A stretch of 64,000 bases of DNA from NCBI GenBank assembly GCA_949361645.1, contig OX442416.1, forward strand, positions 11,351,869-11,415,868. The letters are read 5' to 3'. The DNA is from Spongilla lacustris (lineage: Eukaryota; Porifera; Demospongiae; Spongillida; Spongillidae). This document shows positions 43,363-55,062 of the stretch, piece after piece; positions within the stretch are counted from its first letter, which is position 1, and each line of letters begins with the position of its first letter. The translations under genes were made by a program, and so were the position numbers. The notes under the pieces are model-generated. The model had not been told where the DNA came from and made no database searches. It worked only from the letters and a program-made list of their open reading frames with translations.

Positions 43363-45547
43363 TAGGTAGTTAACATTTTTATTCAAATCACTTTTTTAGC
43401 CATAAATTGTATATATTTAGAAAGAGCAAAATTTTTGCATTCCAATGATACCTTACTTGCTCGATGATGTATATCTCTCTGCGAGTACCACGCGTTTTTA
43501 AAAATCTAAATAAAAACGATCGGTAAAATACGCAAATGAATGGGATGTGCAAAACAAAAACTGTCCCGGTTGAGTTTCTGTTGAATACAGGGACATTTAT
43601 AAGTGCGCAATTTTAACCAAATCTTTGACACATATAGTCCGACGAAGATTATACATGTAGAGGTGCACTTAATATTGCCTTATTAAATTATTTTCATCCA
43701 TTGTATGTCAAAATAACAAAGTAGGTCATTGCGTCATATAATATTCGCATGTGCGCAGTGCGATGAAGATTAAGGTTTAAACTTTTAAAACATGAAACAA
43801 ACTTAATAGACAGATGGAAGTACTACTACTTTACTCATAGCAATGATAAAATCATCACTGTATACGCAAGAGGTTCATGGATTTTAAGTCCATTTAAGTT
43901 GATATCAGGAAAATCTGCAAGTAGCCCATATGTGACAGTCTCTCCTTCTTACTTTGCTTCATCTGTTTTTCAATCATTGACAATGACTTTAGGAATTTTA
44001 GATTTCGTTACAAAGGTTTCCGTTATGTGATGAGGTCCCAAGAAAGTAATATCTTTTCCATTATACATTACTTCTCACTATTAGATCACTTTCTACAAAT
44101 GCAAGCACTCCAAGTTCATATGCACAATAACTAACTGTGGTAGGCTTAAACATGCCAGTTCTCTTGAAACTCCTTCAATATATTACCAATAAGTATACCA
44201 TACTCCAAACATGCAGCAATAGACTGCTTTACGTGACAAGAAACATTTAAGTGTTTATGCTTTTCAATTTTTTTTTCTCCATTATATGCATGTACTTCCT
44301 CTTTCAATTGCAATTGATGCTGGTTATTTACAGCTTTCATTTTACATTATTTCATTATTTTATTTTTCTTATGTTCTTTACTTTTAGAAGATATTTTGAA
44401 TCTGCATTTACTCTGATAAGAATATCACAATGCAACCAGTTATCTTTTTAACTGCCTTACGTCAGCCTAACTGCAGTATCTAAGCTTAGTTGACATGGGA
44501 CAGGAAATGTTTACTCTCGTGAGTATATTAAAACTGAAAGAGAAGGATAGATATGTGTGTATCAAATGGAAGTCTAAATGGAAGATTTACAAATAAAACA
44601 GCATCATTCCTAGCTCTAGAAAGGGTGATTCTTACACCTTTAGGCTGATTTGCTCCGTTGTCAACTACCTTGGCTGTTTTATTTGGGGTAGTTCAGTAAT
44701 TTGTAGTTATGTACATGTACAACGCTAATCCGTTTATTAAAGGTACCACCGATGCTGACTTATTTATATGTTCTTCAATGAGACACTCTAGATCAAGAAC
44801 AATCTTCATTCTGAATAGCAACAAAGCAGATTGGAACGTTATTTTGTTCATGTATGCATACTGATACATAAAATTTAATATGAAAGAAGGGCTTGATACA
44901 TTGTAATATCTATGTGTGGGCACAATCTTATTGCAATTCTGAAACAATAAAAATAAACTACTCTCTTAAGACTTCAAGTGGATGTTGTTCACAACTATGT
45001 GCTTCAAAGAATAGGGTGTGTAATAAATACAATTGTCACAACATTAACACAACACATTGTGTTATAATAAAGGTCTACTTGGTTATGCTCTGTACATATG
45101 AAATCTAAGTTAATCTTATAGACTGAAGCGTAAATATGTTTTCAAGCAGGCCAATACAAAACGCCTAGGCCATTAAAGCACCCTTTGGGCACCATCCAAA
45201 TCTCCTGAAACTTTATTGTATCCTTATATTAACTTGGACCTAAACTAAATAAAAATCACTATACTGTGATTGTGCATCAAAAGACTAATTCAAGACTCAT
45301 TTGCAAGATTTTACTACAAATTGAAAGCGCCAGATATCGATGGATCGTGAAGTAGGTTGAATTTAGGCTATTGCAATGCATTCTACAACCAATTGCCTTC
45401 CTCGATCGAGTAATGAAGTCGGGTAAACCGCTCACGTAACGGAGCACGTTTCTACGCTTCTATGCATACTACTTTCCTGTCCAATTTTTGACGTACTTTT
45501 AGATCAACTTTTTACGTAACCGAATACGCGATTTAGTCAACTACCTA
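43363..45547 (-). mobile_element. New TIR family, member A (7-bp target duplication)
   Basis: A 2185-bp element. Its ends are TAGGTAGTTAAC and GTCAACTACCTA (12-bp TIRs with one mismatch), and the 7-bp duplication GTCAGAC flanks it (43356-43362 and 45548-45554). It is homologous in inverted orientation to element B (48938-51408). Shared end blocks include CAACCGGGACAGTTTTTGTT and GCCCAAAGGGTGCTTTAA. Minus-strand coding remnants: 44693-44947 contains RMKIVLDLECLIEEHI and INGLALYMY, matching the start of the B protein. Near 43940-44090 YNGKDITFLGPHHITETFVT and KSKIPKVIV match its end. The middle has decayed or been deleted. No transposase domain was recognised. Confidence 0.75.
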
Positions 45548-45554
45548 GTCAGAC

Positions 45555-46500
45555 TAGCTGCGCGCCGTTTTTCAAATTGTTATTAGAGTATAATTAATTC
45601 TAGAAATGTTGAAACAGGTACGCGCTATAGCGTTCATGCATGATTACGATTGCTTTTAAAGCACAAGCCATTTTTAGGTGGGGGCGGAGGGGGTGAGGCT
45701 TAGTAGTATATACGGACGGCAACTACAAAACCGCAGCAAGCTGGAATGTCAAGTACTGTTAGTAGTAGCCAAGGACCATAGGCACATGTTACTAAATAAA
45801 CATTATAGGCCAAGGTATGTTGCCTAATTAGATCGCTAATTAAAACCGTGTTACCCTTTAAACTACATACATTGTACATCATATATAGCATGAGTGATCA
45901 ACTTTCAACATTTAGGCCGGCACAGGAAAAAAACGCGCGAAATCATAATTCTAAATGTACCAAATTGACTGTGTTGGCATTGGAAACACTCTCTCCCATG
46001 CAGACCACCAATCCTCAGCCCCAAGCTGCATGTGCATGGCAGCATGCAGCAGCTGAAAATAGTCATTGACCTCTTTGTTAGAAGACCTCATAGCTTCTGA
46101 GGCCAGGCTCTAGTAGACTAAGTGATGACTCTCGCTCCATTTCAGCTGCTTTACTAACCTGCATAAGACCTACTGGATGATACACCAAAGCCCCAATTAA
46201 CCTACTAACAACCGTGGGATTCAGGATAGTTATACACAATGCATGCGTGTGCATGAATGGCGAGAGCTGCATACTACTTCACTGTGTACTTGTGTGCTTA
46301 CATGTGTGTAAGATTGTAGGAATTCATAAAGTTTAATTATGACCATCTTGGAGTGTACTAGACTATTAACAGCAGTGCAGACGCGAGCAACTAATTTCCT
46401 TATCTACGTGGACGTATTCATCAATTTACACCTTAACCTACATACCGATAGTATTAATAATGTATTATAAATCCTAACTGACAATTTTATCATTAATGTT
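45555..46500. repeat. Downstream flank of array copy 4 (unit repeat)
   Basis: Continues the unit after the TE insertion, with the same landmarks as 40373-41430. Confidence 0.75.
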
Positions 46501-47152
46501 TTATTGCCATAGTGTCTGACATGTGCTATTGATGTAATTTTGGATGTTATCACTGTATCCATGGAGATTGGCATTGATCCAATCAGTACATGAGTAACTT
46601 GTTTGGGGGAAGGTTTCCTTGAGCGTAGAATAAAGCATATTCTGAATTTCGCCCATCACATCTGCTGTTTCGCAGTAAGCAGACAAATCGTCACACGAAA
46701 ATGATTGACTAAGCGACGATGATAGCTGCGATGTAGCAGATAGTAAATAAACACGCAATACAATTATCTTGCTATTTACCCATGAGCAGGAGTTATTAAT
46801 AATGACTTCCTTCATTGCAAACAGAACATCAGAATCTGTTGTGTTTTCACGTGACCATGGATAGTTCTTCAAGAGACACGCAGAGACAAGCACAGTGTGC
46901 GCCGCATTGGTGATATTTGGCAACTGCAAGCAATGAAACAAATTTAGCATTAACAATGGAGATCTTAAGTGTAAGAATGATTTATCCTACCTTCAATTTA
47001 CTAATTACTTCTCCGAAAAAAATAACACCTCCATAGAGAGTTGTAAGTTTACTGTCGTCTGATCTTGAGCTCTGTCGTTTAATAGGAGCTCCTACTGTTA
47101 TAGTAGCGATGGAGAGTACCAGCATTATACCGAAGAGTGTGATTAACGCCAT
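46501..47152 (-). CDS. Secreted 6-Cys protein, array copy 4
   Basis: Exons 46991-47152 (54 codons), 46780-46923 and 46501-46725; introns 67 and 54 bp; product 176 residues. Exon 1 carries a 6-bp in-frame insertion next to the dibasic site (plus-strand GATCTT near 47062), lengthening the segment after KR by two residues. The stop codon is TAA, where most copies use TAG. Cysteines and sequons are conserved except NSTC in place of NNTC near the end. All splice signals are intact (GTAGGAT donor, TTGCAG and CGCAG acceptors). Confidence 0.8.
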
Positions 47153-47190
47153 TTCAAAGTATTCGATAAAACATTAAGGCTTGAGGGTTG

Positions 47191-47200
47191 TTTATATATA
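47191..47200 (-). promoter_or_regulatory. TATA-like box, array copy 4
   Basis: TATATATAAA (minus strand) 40-48 bp upstream of the ATG at 47152. Confidence 0.5.
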
Positions 47201-48170
47201 AAGATAATAGGGAAATTGAAACTGGCTAACCTGGTTAGGAACAATTCGGTATGCTAGAATTGAACGTGCATTAAATCCCACAGTATTAATTTCCGGCATA
47301 CATGTATTTACATTTAATGCTCCGGGCATTCGAAAGCATATAATATTAACACCTATAATTTCATTATCCACGTGTAGTTACACATCGATCCGTATCGGAA
47401 TATTCATAATAAAATTGTGGTCTCCCAAATTAATACTATACGAGATGCGCGATCCACTAATTAATGTTAAATATGGCTGTGCTAAGTACAGGCTTCAAGA
47501 AATACCAAAAATCTGCTAATGGACTTGATGCTGTGAAATGAGCGTATTTAAACTTGTGACAAGCACACTGATAAAATGATTAGTGCTATTTGGATGCGGA
47601 TGGAAGGTTAGGAACAGATCGCTAATAATTTTGGAACCTCATAATGCATATAATAATTCCTTTCTATGTACTCAAACCTTGTATTAATTCCAGTCTTACA
47701 TGTAATCATTTAATGTGATGCCGTACATGCAGCCTGATGTAGGACATGCATTCAATTAATTCATGTCCTGAAAACAGGATGCTGAAAATGGCATCAGTTG
47801 CATGTTTCCATGGTTGCATCATCGATGATCCACATGCATATCCACGACGATAATCACTTTAGCCTGTTAATTGTAGTAAGCCCTAACCACGTACATGTAT
47901 ATTCACACGGGAATTCAACATTTGACACCGCCCACGTACGTATACGGTACAACACTGCGGGTGCTTCACGCAGTACTTAGGCCTGAGCATTCCTCTATTA
48001 AAACACATGTACATGCATGTACACTGGCAATGGTGCTGTGCATGTGCATGAATATTTGCAGCCTTACTTGTAGTGACTATGTGTGTAATTGTCAGCCTTC
48101 AGTGGTGCAGCTGCAGAGGACCTCTAAGGACAGGAAGACAGGAAGACTGGATGTACGTGAGCCGTCATTA
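47201..48170. repeat. Upstream flank of array copy 4 (unit repeat)
   Basis: Same landmark order as the other upstream flanks (ATCTGCTAATGGACT, GAAAACAGGATGCTGAAAAT, TCAGCCTTCAGTGGTGCAG). No gene. Confidence 0.75.
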
Positions 48171-48690
48171 ATAACCATGGCTCATTAATAACCATAACTG
48201 ATTAATAATGCCATAGCTCATTACTTTTTTTTTTTTACTGGAATACATACATAGAATAATTAAGTAAGTATAGAATCCATAATACCAGAGAAGAAATGAA
48301 ATAAATACTTACATGGGAAATATTATTGGAAGAACTAACTATTCTACTATATAGGGAAGTCCTATGCCATCAGCCATACGAGATCCCCGGAGACACAAAT
48401 CTGCAGTGGCTCTAATGATTGCAAATGACAAACTGGCCTAATAACCATGCATAGCTCAATTATAACTATAGCTGATTAAAATACCATAGCTTTTTACTAA
48501 CCATAGCTAATTAACAACCTTAGCTCATTAATAACTATAGCTCATTACAAACCATACCATTGAAAAATACATGTATGTTAAATTAGTAAGATATAGACAT
48601 TAAAATACATAAAATAAATACAAACTATACCTCATGAATAACTAAAGCTCATTAATAATACTACAGCTCATTAATGATTGATTAGTTACA
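48171..48690. repeat. AT-rich CATTAATAACCATAGCT minisatellite
   Basis: Imperfect 15-18-bp units of the type CATTAATAACCATAGCT, interrupted by an insertion at about 48223-48440 that includes a T tract. It terminates the array unit as at 34660 and 63575. Confidence 0.8.
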
Positions 48691-48937
48691 CCATAGATAT
48701 TAGAGTAATGGTTGGAAACATCTCACGTGATCCATTGACGTTCAATAGAACATTCGAACAATCCGTGTTTCGACTATTTGGGACGTGGCCGTAGAGAGTT
48801 TGACACTTATCCGTACCATTTAGTTGTGTTCAACCGGTGAGAAACGTAGGTTACGATGGGTTTAATCCTTTATAAAATTTTACTAATTTAAAAAAATTGT
48901 GTTAGCCTTTTATGCTTTGTGGAACTGTGCGCTTAGT
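48691..48937. other. Spacer left of element B
   Basis: No gene. The last seven bases, GCTTAGT (48931-48937), are the target duplication of element B. Confidence 0.5.
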
Positions 48938-51408
48938 TAGGTACTGTGACAAATCGCGTAATTGGGTCCGAAAATCGATGATCTAAAACTACGTCGAAAA
49001 TTGGACCCGTATTTCGTAACATTGAAAAAGTGTATCGCGAAGAGAAGAAAGTTGCTCAATCACCTGCGAGGTTAGTCCGACTGCATGGATAGATTTAGTG
49101 ACCCGATTAGTTGTAGAATGAGACACTATCGTCTAATTTCGAGCTGGTTCTTGTTCTTTTTTTATTTGACACATTGAATTCGTAGCATTTTTTTGGGAAC
49201 GAATCTTGACTTCGATTGTTAACCAACTATCACATGGTATGTTTTTTTATTTAAGTTAGGCACTGAATCATTATGCTACAAAGTATGAGGCCATTTGCAC
49301 GATGCCCAAAGGGTGCTTTAACTACCCAGGCGTTTTATGTTGGCATGCATGAAAAAAGAGCACAAATCCTTGTACTAATGTATCTTTGTGTTTGAACTAA
49401 GTTGGATAACCTGGATTCTCTGTCTAAAATGCATGAGCTCATTCAAATTCGGTTCAATAACGTTCTTTCTGACTACCCTATTTAGTGCACACCCCAATCT
49501 TCAATTAACTACGTTGTAAATAAAATTTCGTTCAAGAGTGAACTAATCACTATATTTCTATTGCTATAACATTGCAATACGATGATGCCCACGCACTGTT
49601 CTTTTCAAGCCAAGTATTCATGTTTAATTACTTCATATCACACACGTACATGTATGCACGCAATCATTGCTTTTCGCTATTTAGAATGAAGACAGTTGCT
49701 GATCTCAGAATGCTCATTAATGGTTATAAAAAGGATGTGAGTGAGGATGGATCCCTTCTTGCTCCGGATGTAACAAATGGCTTGGTGCTGTACATCAACT
49801 CCAACCTAAAAAATGCCAAACCCGTAGAAATAGCGAGGATAGTGGCAAAACTAGCACCAAGACAAGATGTGAACATTAATGCATTGTGCGCCTCCATTAA
49901 GCGTGTGCTTCAAACTATCAATGACATGAAGAAGCATCTTGATAGAGCCTGGGAAGATGTTGTTTGTTTTCTGAAGCTGAAATTTGATTTACCTTTAAAT
50001 GAATCAGTGACAAAGAAGCAAAATCCACACGCATCAGCTAGTGTTGTCATGCACACTAGCCAAAGTGGCAGTTCTGGTTCAATAACATTGAATTCTACAT
50101 CTGGCTGCACTAAATGTGGGGAAATAAAAACTTCTTTAAGGAAGTTGATTGCATCAAATAATGTTCTCAAAGTAAAGCTTTGATTGTTTCCAAGTGTCAA
50201 AATGAAAAACAAGTATCTTCAAAAAGCATTAAGAAGGAAGTCCAACATTGAAGATACACTACGTTCTAAATTGCTAAGTGCTAAAAGAACAATTAATACA
50301 AACAATTCAAAGATTAACAAGTTGAAACTGGAAAACCTCTCATTAAAACAAGGTCAAGGAAGCGAATCAAGACAGCTAAAACGATCACTTGTTGCATTAA
50401 GATATAAGTACTACAAATCAAAAATCTCCTATAAGATACATGAGCAGAAATGGAAGAAGGAAAATAAGGAATTAAAAGAAAAATTCGCCTAATGAAAATT
50501 GAAAATGATATGCTAAAAGTGAAAAATCAAAAGAAGGAAGATACCTTCAGGAGAAGCATTGAAAAAAAGTTACGCTGTGTTGTAGAGATGGAGCATAACT
50601 TGCTGAATGAGTTTCCTGAACTTTCACCTCATCAAGTAAGTATTATATTAAAAGTTTTGTCAGATACATCCTCCATACTTGGTCTCTACTTCGAACACCT
50701 TTGGTATGTGAACGAGAAGAATGTACTCTATAATGGACATGTAGTAAGTGTGAAACCTTTAACAAAGTCAAAAGTTCCTAAAGTCATTGTATTCTACTGG
50801 AAATCAGATGAAGATGAAGAAGATGGGGAGAACGTTACAATGACATGTTAGCAGATTACATTGCTGGTGACCTTAACTTAAGTGAACTTAATACATGAAT
50901 AATGTTGCATTGTACATAGTGTTGTGTTGTTATAATGGATATTTGTTTTGCATTGTGTATTATTGTACTATTAGTGTGATTTGTGTATATTTCACCACTT
51001 TGTACCATAATTCAGTGCATACAGCTATGATACCAATTTAACAGAATAACCTTCCTTAACTTTAAAACCAATGGTAAGTGTAAATGACTTATAGGAGCAG
51101 ATTTCAATGCATCTCTCTGTATGTTATGAGTGAGTCATCGTAACTTAACGTTTTGGTTAAGTCTTTGCACTTAGTTGCATCTCTGCACTGATTATAAACT
51201 CAACCGGGACAGTTTTTGTTTCGCGGTTCCCATTAACTCACGTACATTCGCGATCATTTCGTATTACATCTTTGGAATAGCGTGGTGCTCGCAACGAAAC
51301 TAATCACTATAAACATAAGATATCGTTGGAATGTATATTTTTTGCTCTTTCCAATGATGTATATTATGTGCCTTAAATAACGATTTGAAAAAAATGTCAC
51401 TGTACCTA
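48938..51408 (+). mobile_element. New TIR family, member B (7-bp target duplication)
   Basis: A 2471-bp element with 13-bp TIRs TAGGTACTGTGAC / GTCACTGTACCTA (one mismatch) and the 7-bp duplication GCTTAGT on both sides (48931-48937 and 51409-51415). It is homologous to element A, which has a different target but the same TIR start (TAGGTA) and duplication length. It encodes one plus-strand protein (next entry). The lack of a visible DDE or integrase motif leaves the superfamily open; P-like and Dada-type elements also make 6-8-bp duplications. Confidence 0.78.
49686..50851 (+). pseudogene. Coiled-coil protein of element B
   Basis: The start chosen is ATG 49686 (TTTAGAATGAAG) because that context is conserved in element A. 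Reading runs to a TGA at 50181-50183, resumes in the same frame to TAA 50490-50492, then continues in another frame from an overlapping TAATG (50492) to 50851. The composition is continuous across both breaks, so it was one gene of about 385 codons with one nonsense codon and one frameshift. Regions: helical N-terminus (MKTVADLRMLINGYKK, PVEIARIVAKLAP); a linker with a lone CTKCGE pair; a long basic coiled coil (about 50184-50580); and a C-terminal globular segment (NLLNEFPELSPHQVSIILKV, EHLWYVNEKNVLYNG, KSKVPKVIVFYWKSDEDEED). I do not recognise the family. Confidence 0.6.
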
Positions 51409-51415
51409 GCTTAGT

Positions 51416-51954
51416 ACCGTAGGCTACTGTAGAGGCTTTTATACGTTTAATGGTAGCCCGTGTGACAATACACGTGATTGGGTATAATAAATATATAGGC
51501 AGCGTGAAACTCGGGCGATGCAGGGCGTGTACTGTGTATAAAATGGCCGAACTTGGATCACATCTTCTAGTAGGTGTTTATAAGGTCTACCATCACATCA
51601 TAGAGATAAAACATCGTGGTATTTGACGATATAGAGGTCTTATATACAGTGCGCTCCTATCTTGCTATTTTATGAGATTGGGTATGTATATTTAAATTAC
51701 CAAAAAAATTGTTTAACACTATAGATTTAAAATAGAATACAATGAGGAAAGAAAAAACACAGTAGTGTAACAACGATCTGCAGCATAAATCACTTCGGTG
51801 CTGTGCCCTAGCCTTCCCATTTACGAATTTCCTACAACATGGTGAACATGACAAGGGAGTAGCTGTTTGCTTTGGTGCACTACTCCGTATATAGCCGTCT
51901 GCCATAGTGTGCAGCTCACTAGCCATTAGCTGCACGTGTGATGGTATAGTAGCT
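51416..51954. other. Spacer
   Basis: No gene supported. The frames read on the minus strand (51657-51977) have cysteine clusters but no recognisable fold. Confidence 0.4.
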
Positions 51955-53352
51955 GTAAGCGCTTTGGTAGCGACCAAAAAATCTGGAGATACAGTGGCAG
52001 CCCACTGGGAGAGGGAGGAGGAGGAGGGAGAGTGACCAGGTAGAGGGATGAGGGAGGAAGGCTAGTGAGTGAGTGTGGATAAGAGGGATGGTAGGTAGTG
52101 AGATGAGAAGGATGCAGGAGGTGGTAGGTGGCAGCCCACTGTACCTGCATGGCATACTACATGTAATCATTATGAAATCAAATGTATTATGTCGGAATGC
52201 AATCTAGACAAACACAACCAACATGAAAACACTCATAAGGACAATCGTTGTTGTCACATCCAATCATAAGTCCCTCTTCCACATTGCAGCAAATGCAGTA
52301 CAGCTGTTCAACTTGCTCAGACGATTGCTGTGTAGAGCTGCAGCTGGCAGCTGGTCTCATCAACTATGCTTGTAGCATTTGGACACACGATCTGAGGGAG
52401 TATCACCTTCACGTAGAAAAGGTCTAGCTTGGGCTGTATTTCGTCCCACACCATCGGATCTCTTGTGATTCATTCAAGATGCATGCCACATGAAGTCCAG
52501 CATATACAAAATCACAATATGGTCTGTCACAAATAGCCAGCGGACCCTGTACATGTATTTGGTAATAATATGCATGTGTTGTTGAAAGCTTTATACCTCC
52601 TTCACTGTGTTCTAAATAGAAGTTGGTTGTGTCAACTGCAGCTGCAGGATCACTGTCTCGTATGCTGTACGGACATTTTATCACACCCTTACCACAGCAG
52701 GTGCTTGATACAAGTCCATCTGCAGCTGGTGAAGCTCCCAAATGTGGGCAGAAAGGATTCACAATGAAATAGGCCAGCTTGTTCTACCTTGAAATCCACA
52801 TGAGTCTTGCGAGAATGGCTGCCGCCGTTTCGAATTGGTGGCCAGTATTGGGCTGGTATAATTGGCAGGTTGAGGCGCAATATGAAGCTTTTGGCCTTTT
52901 GAATTGGATGTAATATATAAACATTGAGTCAATGACATACTTGTAGGCTTGAAATAGAGTAGATATGCAGTTATGCCTTGGTACTAAACACTTCATTCCA
53001 TTGAGAAGAGCTGGATGTAATAGCTGTGTATCCATTACGTGTAGCAGCTTTTACTTTGAATAGGACGGCAGCAACATGGGAACACCCTTCACCTAAGCTG
53101 ATATCATACACATAATACATTTGATTTCATAATGATTACATGTAGTATATATGTAGGCTCACCCAGCCATGCAGGTACAGTGGGCTGCCACCTACCACCT
53201 CCTGCATCCTTCTCATTTCACTACCTACCATCCCTCTTATCCACACTCACTAGCCTTCCTCCCTCATCCCTCTACCTCGTCACTCTCCCTCCTCCCTCTC
53301 CCAGTGGGCTGCCACTATATCTCCAGATTTCTTGGTCGCTACCCAAGCGCTG
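51955..53352. repeat. Inverted duplication with ~235-bp arms
   Basis: 51955-52190 and 53113-53352 are reverse complements with small differences (GCGCTTTGGTAGCGACCAA / TTGGTCGCTACCCAAGCGC at the outer edge, ATGTAATCATTATGAAATC / GATTTCATAATGATTACAT inside). Part of the right arm is coding (WVATKKSGDIVAAHW of the SWIM-YqaJ gene), so the left arm is an inverted copy of an exon-intron boundary. Confidence 0.8.
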
Positions 53353-53729
53353 TGAGCATTTTCAGGATTTCTCATGCTTGGGTTCACGAGAGCCTTCAGT
53401 ATCACACACTCACTTGTGTTTCTTAGATCCACAGTGCAAACAAATCCACTCGTGAAATTGTTGTACGCATCCAATTGCTTCCACTGCAGCATTTGCTGAC
53501 GTGTGTAAACTCCAGGGCGATCAACAGGTGGCCAACGAGACATATCCTTCACAAAGTTGATCGAGTTAGCAACAGTGTAGGCGCTGTCCGCCAAGGATAA
53601 GTCTAGAAGACGAAGCTTATCCATGTATCTTTGGTGGCCAATAGCATTCAATAAACTAAAGTATTCCGTTTCACACATAACTACAAAACATGTGCTTTTT
53701 CCCGATGCCCACCGTTGAATCTTTCCCAC
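52182..53729 (-). pseudogene. SWIM-YqaJ-PHD protein gene remnant
   Basis: Minus strand. The first exon (53280-53729) carries LRLLDLSLADSAYTVANSI, VYTRQQMLQWKQLDAYNNFTSGFV and LKALVNPSMRNPE.AHSAWVATKKSGDIVAAH, the region leading into a SWIM zinc finger. The CxC that should follow AAH is absent. After an intron-like gap, 52424-52762 gives FCPHLGASPAADGL, GVIKCPYSIRDSDP and STTHAYYYQIHVQGPLAICDRPYCDFV, a YqaJ/RecB-like nuclease domain whose 'GASPDG' and 'EIKCP' motifs are altered (an AA insertion, the Glu missing). Another frame continues LDLFYVKVILPQIVCPN, then a PHD finger (CICCNVEEGLMIGCD...CFHVGCV) ending near 52182. Frameshifts and damaged catalytic motifs indicate decay. Confidence 0.6.
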
Positions 53730-54325
53730 CAGTGGGTGTGGTCTAACGCGACGTTACGTGATTACATTCCTTCACACCTTTCTGTGGATACATTACTATC
53801 TTTGAACTTCGAATGTTACTAAATACATGTAAGTTAATATTAATGCACGATGATTAACCGTAGTCGTAGAGTACGTGCACTAAGCCCCGCCCTTCTCCCC
53901 CACATGGCTCGTGTTAATTGAAGGAGCGCGCGCATTGTTGTAATCTCGAGCGCTAGCTTGTCTGATGTAGCCACACCCTCGCGCTTCGAGGGTGTGGCTA
54001 CGTCAGACTAGCTGAGCGCCGTTCTTCAAATTCTTGTTAGAGTACAATTACTTCCAGAAATGTTGAAACAGGTACCGATTGTTATTAAAGACACAAGCCT
54101 TATTTTAGGCGGGGGCGGAAGGGGTGAGGCTTAGTAGTATACACAGACAGCAACTTACAAAACCGCAGCAAGCTGGAATGTCAAGTACTTTTAGTAGTAG
54201 CCAAGGACCACAGGCACATGTTACTAAATAAATGTTATAGGGTGCCTAATTAAATCGCTAAACCGTGCTACCTACATGCATTGTACATTATATAACTTTT
54301 AATGCACTTTCAACATTCAGGCCGG
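53730..54325. repeat. Array-unit flank fragment carrying the hairpin MITE
   Basis: From about 53800 (GAACTTCGAATGTT) the sequence matches the downstream flank of the array genes, including the hairpin MITE at 53957-54011. It is broken at 54325 by the Ginger-type element. This shows that a further array unit once existed between copies 4 and 5, or that the copy-5 flank was split by insertions. Confidence 0.7.
53957..54011. mobile_element. Hairpin MITE, site 3
   Basis: CTTGTCTGATGTAGCCACAC ... GGCTACGTCAGACTAG. One arm has two substitutions relative to site 1. Confidence 0.75.
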
Positions 54326-54677
54326 TGTCACAGGAAAATCTGTCGCCCGAAAATTGTGTCGCGGCGACAGTTTTTCCTCAGGAAATTATGTCGCACACAA
54401 TAAGCGTAGCGACCGTATATCCTAAGGAAATTCTGTCCCCAGGAAACACTATCGCGCGCATGCTCGATATCATTCTATACGAGGTGTCATGGATCAGTTC
54501 GAATATGACATACTACATCTTTATAACAAGAACGAAAGATACTGTCTTCGGAGGAGAGCAAAGAGTTTTGTCGTGAAGGAAGGAGTTCTTTTTTATGGCG
54601 ATAAAGAAGGTTTAGAGTGTCAGGTGATCTAAAAAGTACTTTGGAATATCTTGAGCTAACTGATCAGTAATCTTGTA

Positions 54678-55062
54678 GGTTGTGACCGAGAAGGATAGAC
54701 AAAACGTTCTTGAAGGATTTCTTTGCGCTGAACTTGCATGGTGGTGGTCACTCCGTTTGGACTAGATATAAGACGCTTTCCAAAATAGCGGAGAGTTTTT
54801 ATTGGCGTGGTATGATAAATGACGTGAAAGAATTTTGCAAGACGTGTGGAAAGTGCCAAAGAGCAAACAGGTATATTTATGTACTGATGCTATTCTATGC
54901 ATTATGTCTTATGCAGTCATTTGATCTTTTACTGTGTATAGAAAACTTGACAAGACTTCTGCAGAGTTCCACCCAATTCCTGTCATGATTGGTCCTTTAC
55001 CAGAAACACCACAAAGAAATAAGTATCTCGTATCTATTTTGCCAAATGTTGCAAGGTGAAAT
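54678..55062 (+). pseudogene. GIN-type integrase N-terminal fragment
   Basis: TEKDRQNVLEGF (frame 1), then after a shift GGGHSVWTRYKTLSKIAESFYWRGMINDVKEFCKTCGKCQRANR, an HHCC integrase zinc-binding domain. A donor AACAG|GTATATT near 54871 and acceptor TGTATAG|AAAACTT near 54942 would join it to KLDKTSAEFHPIPV and IGPLPETPQRNKYLV, the usual lead-in to the integrase core. The core itself, with its catalytic residues, is missing. This is the same protein family whose C-terminal modules occur at 2806-4552. Confidence 0.65.

Noticed and set aside
43363..51408. Calling elements A/B a P element
   Set aside because: Duplication length is near that of P elements, but no THAP domain or P-type transposase was found.
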